A stretch of DNA of 64,000 nt from Branchiostoma floridae. Taxonomy: Eukaryota; Chordata; Leptocardii; Amphioxiformes; Branchiostomatidae. How positions within the stretch are numbered: position 1 is the first letter of the stretch; every line of letters starts with the position of its first letter. A program made the translations under genes and the position numbers. Below the pieces are notes generated by a model. The model ran no database searches, was not told where the DNA came from, and saw only the letters and a program-made list of their open reading frames with translations. Below, one piece after another: positions 59,164 through 64,000 of this stretch. The stretch spans positions 17,059,781-17,123,780 of the forward strand of contig NC_049981.1 in NCBI RefSeq assembly GCF_000003815.2, in the 5' to 3' direction.

Positions 59164-60687
59164 ATGTCCAACGTTCCCGTTCGGTCTGTGCCGCGATTTA
59201 CGGCGTTTCACAACACCCAAACAGTCACAATTTCTCTAGCTACAGGGGCAGAATGTAACAAAATACGAGCAGACGAGGCAGCACGTTTGGGACTACCTAT
59301 TACCCCAAATACCCCTCACAGTCAAGCTGATATCGTAGGAGTGTGTATCACTACATTTTACAGACAGAAGACAGCACTGAACTTCGCCGCCCTTGTGGTG
59401 ACGGAGCTAAGCTCCCCAATCGTCGCAGGGTTTCCATTCTTGGAGGACAATGGTCTTATCATCTCCTTTGCCAAACAACAGATCCACTTTTCTGATGGCA
59501 CCACTGCAACCTACTCTCCATCCAAGGCATCCACAGAGCACTTGAAACCATACATGCAACAGCCACAGCCACATGTAAATCGGCTGCCTGACAATCTTCC
59601 CCACCAACACCACGAAGCTACGACTGTACGACCCAACAACCATCACATATTCACCACTGCGGAGGAATCAGATACTTATTCCGACGATTCGGACTGCTAT
59701 TCCGACGATTCGGACTGCTCTCCATATACAGATGATACCTATTCAGACGATTTGGACTGCTATCCAGACGATTGGGACTGCTCTCTGTATACAGATGATT
59801 TAACCAACTATCCAGATGAACTGGACACCAACACGAATGATTCAGCCAGCTATTCATATGAACCTGGCACCTACCCGAACAATGTAGACTACTACCCAGA
59901 CGAGCCAGACACCAACACGAATGAACCTGGCATCTACCCAGACAAATTAGACAACTATCCAGAGCAGAGGCACCCACCTGACCCTCCAAAGGAGAAACAC
60001 CTACCTGATCCTCCGGGACAGAAACACCTGTCTAGATCTCCTCCGGAGCAGAGACACTCACCTGACCCTCCAAAGGAGAAACACCTACCTGATCCTCCGG
60101 GACAGAAACACCTGTCTTCTCCAGAGCAGAGGCGCTCACCTGACCCTCCAAAGGAGAAACACCTACCTGATCCTCCGGGACAGAAACACCTGTCTAGATC
60201 TCCTCCGGAGCAGAGACACTCACCTGACCCTCCAAAGGAGAAACACCTACCTGATCCCCCGGGACAGAAACACCTGTCTTCTCCAGAGCAGAGGCACTCA
60301 CCTGACCCTCCAAAGGAGAAACACCTACCTGATCCTCCGGGACAGAAACACCTGTCTTCTCCAGAGCAGAGGCACTCACCTGACCCTCCAAAGGAGAAAC
60401 ACCTACCTGATCCTCCGGGACAGAAACACCTGTCTTCCCCAGAGCAGAGGCACCCACCTGACCCTCGAAAGGAGAAACGCCTACCTGATCCTCCGGGACA
60501 GAAACACCTGTCTCCTCCAAAGCAGAGACACCCACCTGACCCTCCAAAGGTGCCAGAAGCACTGCATCCGACCATGGTAGAGGCCGACTCCCTACGTGTA
60601 CCGAATGACTACCAGAGCACACCTGCTCATCCAGCGTATCTTCATCCTGTGGCTCGGCCCCCACCTAAACCACCCCCGCCTGAGTGA
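59164..60687 (+). CDS. retropepsin-like (inactive) repeat protein of the LTR element, 507 aa
   Basis: ATG start. The frame is closed by a stop 72 bases upstream, so this ATG is the first in the frame. Residues about 18-117 look like a retroelement aspartic protease: TISLATGAECNKIRADEA, then RLGLPITP, LNFAALVVTEL, IVAGFPFLEDNG and AKQQIHFSDGTT. In the family the active site is Asp-Thr/Ser-Gly. Here residue 26 is Ala (59239-59241), and the flap between QAD and VGV appears shortened, so proteolysis is unlikely. Residues 171-265 are acidic 7-residue repeats of the YSDDSDC / YPDELDT type. Residues 266-462 are a 26/28-residue repeat, PEQRHSPDPPKEKHLPDPPG followed by QKHLS. The tail 463-507 is Pro-rich (RPPPKPPPPE). 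No signal peptide or membrane segment. No RT follows. The intact frame in a young insertion suggests it is expressed or recently was. Its role is unknown: a scaffold, Gag-like or decoy function are guesses. Confidence 0.75.
   Translation: MSNVPVRSVPRFTAFHNTQTVTISLATGAECNKIRADEAARLGLPITPNTPHSQADIVGVCITTFYRQKTALNFAALVVTELSSPIVAGFPFLEDNGLIISFAKQQIHFSDGTTATYSPSKASTEHLKPYMQQPQPHVNRLPDNLPHQHHEATTVRPNNHHIFTTAEESDTYSDDSDCYSDDSDCSPYTDDTYSDDLDCYPDDWDCSLYTDDLTNYPDELDTNTNDSASYSYEPGTYPNNVDYYPDEPDTNTNEPGIYPDKLDNYPEQRHPPDPPKEKHLPDPPGQKHLSRSPPEQRHSPDPPKEKHLPDPPGQKHLSSPEQRRSPDPPKEKHLPDPPGQKHLSRSPPEQRHSPDPPKEKHLPDPPGQKHLSSPEQRHSPDPPKEKHLPDPPGQKHLSSPEQRHSPDPPKEKHLPDPPGQKHLSSPEQRHPPDPRKEKRLPDPPGQKHLSPPKQRHPPDPPKVPEALHPTMVEADSLRVPNDYQSTPAHPAYLHPVARPPPKPPPPE
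59674..59958 (+). repeat. 21-bp coding repeats (acidic heptads)
   Basis: About fourteen degenerate units. TATTCCGACGATTCGGACTG plus C is perfect twice at the start (from 59677), then units drift to TATCCAGACGA... and ACCTACCCGAAC.... Encoded pattern Y-[SP]-[DE/N]-[DE]-x-D-[CTN]. Confidence 0.8.
59959..60549 (+). repeat. 78/84-bp coding tandem repeat, 7 full and 1 partial copy
   Basis: Copies start at 59959, 60043, 60121, 60205, 60283, 60361 and 60439, with a partial copy at 60517-60549. Copies 1 and 3 are 84 bp (ending SRSP) and the others 78 bp (ending SS or SP). Both lengths keep frame. Near-identity between copies means recent expansion. The unit length being a multiple of three also opens long antisense ORFs (59955-60575, 60194-60664), which are shadows. 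Confidence 0.95.
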
Positions 60688-60739
60688 ATCAATGGAGAGA
60701 CTGCACTCCAGGACAGAAACCCCGTATGCAGAACTTCGC

Positions 60740-61009
60740 ATCAAGGAAAACACAGAACTCGTCCGAGAACTTTGTTTCACAGTTAACTCACACGGTAATA
60801 TTGCATTCGCAACAAGGAAGACATAGAACTCGTTCGAGACCTTTGTTCACAGTAGTATTGACTTCCCACCAAGGAGAACATCGAACTCGTCCGACTATTT
60901 TGTTTCACAGTTAACTCCCACTGCAGTATTGACTTCACATCAAGGAAAACATAGAACTCGTCCAAGAACTTCGATTCACGGGCCACTCGCACTGCGATAT
61001 TGCAACTGT
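60740..61009 (+). repeat. 71-bp tandem repeat, 4 copies, non-coding
   Basis: Units at 60740, 60811 (57 bp, internally deleted), 60868 and 60939, each beginning A[TAC]CAAGGA and containing CATAGAACTCGTCC or close. It follows the gene's stop by 52 bp. No shared open frame across all copies with the gene. Confidence 0.85.
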
Positions 61010-61147
61010 CTCATTCCAGTCCTACCATTGTTGGTACAGTTCACAATCTTCCACGTGTGATCTCTGTTTATTGTCACTCCTGAACTTTACAATGCACATA
61101 ACAAACAATAGATGTCCGGTGGTGAAGCTATGTAATGTTTTCTTTTT

Positions 61148-61347
61148 AAGGCTTTCAGCTACTATACCAACTTAGTAGGTTTATTGATACAGTTAGTCAG
61201 TATTAACTTAGTTAACAAGTATTTATATGTATCTTTGATCTGTTAACTATAGTATGTTTTATAAGCTTTCAGCGCTATACCATCTTGGTAGGTTTGTTAC
61301 CACAGTTAGTCAGTATCAAGCTAGTTAGCATGTCTTTAATTACAAGG
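61148..61347 (+). repeat. 115-bp tandem repeat, about 1.7 copies
   Basis: AAGGCTTTCAGCTACTATAC at 61148 and AAGCTTTCAGCGCTATACCA at 61263. Both continue TAGGTTT.TT and ACAGTTAGTCAGTAT. Confidence 0.8.
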
Positions 61348-61623
61348 TTTAGCTCATAGTTGTAGTGTGGTCAAGGTGTATTCTCAACATACCCTTATAT
61401 TCCAAAGTTATTATTGTTACTTATACCAGGTTTGATATTTGACTATTTAGGTACTTGTGTATTTTGAAGTTCCGTAGATGATAGTGATAGGTCATATGTG
61501 CTCACATAGTAAATAGTTCCTTACTACCAGATTTAGTCTTCCACTATATTTACTCATATATTCCCAAGTTATTTAGCTGATACCTCACCATGTATGTACC
61601 TCATATTCTAAACAAAGTTACCT

Positions 61624-61933
61624 ACCAGAGACAGTAATTTAAAGGAAAGGAAAGAAAATTGGTCACATAGAGAGACAGTAACTGTACGAAAGAGAGAAGG
61701 ACGTAACTACCATGCTACCTAAAGAAACAGTAATTGTAAGAGAGAGAAGGAAGGAAAGATCATGCTATCTAAAGAGACAGTAACTGTATGCGTTATAGAG
61801 AAGGAAGAAAAGATAATACCACCTAGAAATACTGTACCTGTAAGAGAGAGATGAAGGAAGGAAAGAAAGCACGCCACTAAGATTGTTGGTGTAAAGTAGT
61901 AAGAGAGATAGAAATAAGGAAGGAAAACGATCA
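61624..61933 (+). repeat. purine-rich tandem array of about 50 bp units at the 3' LTR boundary (polypurine-tract-like)
   Basis: AGAGACAGTA-type cores at 61627, 61671, 61723, 61773 and 61825 (spacing 44-52). Several units end GGAAGGAAAGATCATGC or GGAAGGAAAGAAAGCACGCC, resembling the final GGAAGGAAAACGATCACGCC that runs into the LTR. So the polypurine tract and first LTR bases seem multiplied. The functional tract is probably about 61916-61930. Confidence 0.65.
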
Positions 61934-62095
61934 CGCCACCCATGTTGGTTTATGTTAATAACACCCCTATGTTATGATGGTTCAGTCCGACCACCGACTC
62001 CTGCCGTACGGCCATGTCTGAATAAAGCTCCTCAAGTTAGTTGCACTTGTGTCGCCCGTGAGTCGTCCCTTTAGCGATCCTTGTACCTACTGGCG
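61934..62095 (+). repeat. 3' LTR (162 bp)
   Basis: Identical by eye to 57763-57924. AATAAA at 62021-62026. Followed by host TTAAAAAAGG. Confidence 0.92.
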
Positions 62096-62481
62096 TTAAA
62101 AAAGGTCCCAGATCTAATTTCCCCATTACTACTTTAGGTGATTAGAAGGGAGATGAAACCTTGGTTGCTATATTAGCTTTCAGATAACGACCGTGATAAC
62201 AGAATCATTAATATGGAGAGGTTCGCTTTACGACCCCTGATAAGAAAATGTAAACTTTTAATTTCCATACAGAGGATTCACACATAGCATTGGAAGATGG
62301 CTTCTTACAGATTAAATACAGCTCTGGAGACTTGGGGAGATGGAGTCAAGTGTAAGGCATAATGGGCTACAATGGTGGCAAGTTTCATTACCAATATGCC
62401 AGGGAGGCTTTGTTTTTCAGCAGTTTTCATCAGTTCATAGGTTGAAGAAAAGACTTGCTATCAGCTATTTACTATTTCATT

Positions 62482-62594
62482 GTTTGTTTGTATGGTTGTT
62501 TGTTTGTTTGTTTGTTTATTTATTTATTTGGTTGGTTGGTTGGTTGGTTGGTTGGTTGGTTGGTTGGTTGGTTGGTTGGTTGGTTGGTTGGTTG
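62482..62594 (+). repeat. (TTTG)n then (GGTT)n microsatellite
   Basis: TTTG/TTTA units to 62529, then about sixteen GGTT units (62530-62594). Three plus-strand ORFs and one minus ORF across it (LVGW or TNQP repeats) are artefacts of the repeat. Confidence 0.97.
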
Positions 62595-62956
62595 GGTCAG
62601 AGTACAGTGCCCTTTCAGTACTAGTACTGCCTGGTCCAAAGTTTGTTCTAGTACATTATGGAAAGGATCTAAAACCAAATCTGACTGAACAGTCAAGCTC
62701 AGTGAAAACATTCAAACTAAATGTGCTTCTTGGCTTGATGCAAGGCAGATGAATATTTCAAAATCAAATTGTTTAGAAAATGTATCTACAGCAGACAACA
62801 CTGTACCATTCTATATTACAAAGAGGCATTTTTTGCAAGGCATGATATCAAATTCTAATTTGATTTGACTTTTATTCCTTTGGTTCCTAAATAGATCTAT
62901 TATCAATCAATTCTCACAATGACTTTGTTTCTGCTTTTATATCAGCAAACAATATT

Positions 62957-63138
62957 TCATTGTATTGCCATAAGAATCAACATCTCCAGCACATTGTTGG
63001 GCTGTTGATCTACAACATGCTGCTGTATGTTGGCATATTGCTGACAAACAGCAATTAAAACATGAAATACATTTGGGGAAACATCACAACAGGCACTACG
63101 ACATGTTGGCACCAACAGTGACACCATCAGGCAGACCT
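62957..63138 (-). CDS. possible terminal exon of an unknown gene (minus strand)
   Basis: On the minus strand a T-rich tract (GTTTTAATTTTTGCC) and TTACAG precede an open frame starting VCLMVSLLVPTCRSAC, continuing SPNVFHVLIAVCQQYANIQQ and ending NNVLEMLILMAIQ with TGA (62957-62959). An AATAAA follows on the same strand (62871-62876), about 80 bases after the stop. The helical, Leu/Val/Gln-rich sequence would suit an alpha-solenoid protein, but I recognise no family. No upstream exon is visible within the window's remaining 860 bp. It may be chance. Confidence 0.25.
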
Positions 63139-63499
63139 CTGTAACATCATTACGAAACCAGCATGGCAAAAATTAAAACATGTCAAAAACTATAAATCAG
63201 CAAAACATATTCCCAACAGCATTGCACATAAATGATACCCTTGAGCTTGGTTCAGTGTCTGAAATTGTATTTAGTATCAAAGGAATCGCAGGATTGCATA
63301 ACTAGAAAACCACCACAGGGCTTAAGACAATGGTTGTGTATTTGGAGGTGATAAGCATAAGCTACATTGTGAGTTGAGAATAGGTAGCTTCAAGCTATTT
63401 TGTAGTTTAATCTTACAATGTAAATGTTCTCTTGGTGAGGATCTTTGAAAAAGAAATGAGCCAAATGTTGTAAACGTCTAGTACTTAATAGAAGGACTT

Positions 63500-63620
63500 T
63501 AGCACACATATACATGTAAGGAAGGAAGACACCAGATTCAGCACAGGGATTAGAACCCCTAACTCTGTGATCCAGATGCAGCATTGCTAACTACTAGACC
63601 ACTGTGTGCTCCTTTGTATC
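63500..63620 (-). mobile_element. tRNA-derived SINE (minus strand)
   Basis: The minus strand reads CACAGTGGTCTAGTAGTTAG (A box), GCATCTGGATCACAGAGTTA and GGGGTTCTAATCCCTGTGC (B box GGTTCTAATCC, 10 of 11 to the consensus). The A-to-B spacing is tRNA-like. The 3' body beyond about 63520 was not recognised. Confidence 0.72.
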
Positions 63621-64000
63621 CTAGTGATAACAATATGGTGTGTGTTAGCTGTTACAGAACTACCTGTATGTGCTCCATAGAGACCAATTTTCGAGAGGAA
63701 ACGTCTTTCCCTAGTCAATGATAAAGGTAAATGTCATGTCTTGTTATGCCACATAAAGATCCTGTACCAAAGAGACCAATGATTGTTGGAAGGCAATAAG
63801 GAAAATCCAAGCACAAACCAATATGTGAAAGCAATTGATGATACACACTGAGGACTCTCCAAGTTTAAAGGGACATTTCTCTACATTTTCCAAGCCTCAT
63901 TATCCTCCAAATCCAATTACTGAGCCGTGCTGTACTGTCGAAGCAAATAAGAACCATAAAGCAAATTTGCCCAACCCTTTCTATGACCAACCCAATCTAT

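Larger units (their letters stand above)
57763..62095 (+). mobile_element. non-autonomous LTR retrotransposon with a single unusual gene
   Basis: Two direct 162-bp repeats, identical by eye, bound a 4,009-bp interior. The interior holds, in order: a tRNA-Leu-type primer binding site; a CpG-rich leader of about 1.2 kb without a credible ATG ORF; a TATATATATAAA motif; a 507-codon gene with a dead retropepsin-like domain and repeat tail; and three tandem arrays. No zinc-knuckle gag, reverse transcriptase, RNase H or integrase is visible, so movement would need enzymes from another element. Identical LTRs suggest recent insertion. No 4-6 bp target duplication is evident. Only TTA is shared between the two flanks (57760-57762 and 62096-62098). 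Confidence 0.88.

Noticed and set aside
59959-60549. CRISPR-like array
   Set aside because: Repeats are directly adjacent with no unique spacers, keep a reading frame and lie in an animal retroelement.
59955-60664. Long minus-strand ORFs (206 and 156 codons, Cys/Gly-rich) opposite the repeat gene
   Set aside because: They exist because the 78/84-bp repeat unit is a multiple of three, so any stop-free frame in one unit is stop-free in all. The plus frame has the ATG and the retropepsin-like head.
62340-62752. ORFs with (LVGW)n and, on the minus strand, (TNQP)n repeats
   Set aside because: Direct translations of the (GGTT)n microsatellite.
63546-63620. Possible intact tRNA gene (minus strand)
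   Set aside because: A and B boxes are good, but I could not pair a full acceptor stem and anticodon arm. A tRNA-derived SINE head is more likely.

Overview
The window looks like a gene-poor stretch of an animal genome, most likely a marine invertebrate. It is AT-rich with scattered CpG-containing islands, many degenerate tRNA-derived SINEs, a 5'-cut LINE, an LTR retroelement, abundant microsatellites and five runs of N. The repeat style fits a cephalochordate or another marine invertebrate, but I cannot name the species. There are no bacterial operons, rRNA, intact tRNA genes or CRISPR arrays. I found no host protein-coding gene I can name.

Layout. Positions 1-1723 hold the 3' part of a non-LTR retrotransposon (LINE). 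It has a frameshifted reverse transcriptase, a 356-base N gap, a recognisable C-terminal tail, a 3'UTR and an (ATT)n tail. From about 1724 to 57762 the DNA is almost entirely non-coding. It holds SINE copies (8645, 16140, 17225, 22805, 27030, 27890, 36590), two or three families of short dispersed repeats, a 160-bp foldback structure (12215-12374), local duplications (20547, 21432, 33486) and about a dozen blocks with more GC/CpG and dense homeodomain or POU-type motifs. Those blocks look like candidate conserved regulatory elements. A gene desert or a very large intron with distributed enhancers would explain this, but only cross-species alignment can show it.

Positions 57763-62095 hold the most interesting object: a 4,333-bp non-autonomous LTR retrotransposon. 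Its two 162-bp LTRs look identical by eye, so the insertion is probably recent. A tRNA-Leu-type primer binding site directly follows the 5' LTR. There is no recognisable gag, reverse transcriptase, RNase H or integrase. Its one convincing gene (59164-60687, 507 codons) begins with a retropepsin-like fold whose catalytic Asp is Ala. It continues into about fourteen acidic 7-residue repeats, then seven and a half copies of a 26/28-residue proline/charge-rich repeat. A TATA-box-like motif lies about 170 bp upstream of its ATG. Behind the gene are three further tandem arrays, the last of which repeats polypurine/LTR-boundary-like sequence.

Positions 62096-64000 return to host-like DNA, with a (TTTG)n/(GGTT)n microsatellite, one weak candidate terminal exon on the minus strand (62957-63138) and a minus-strand tRNA-derived SINE (about 63500-63620).
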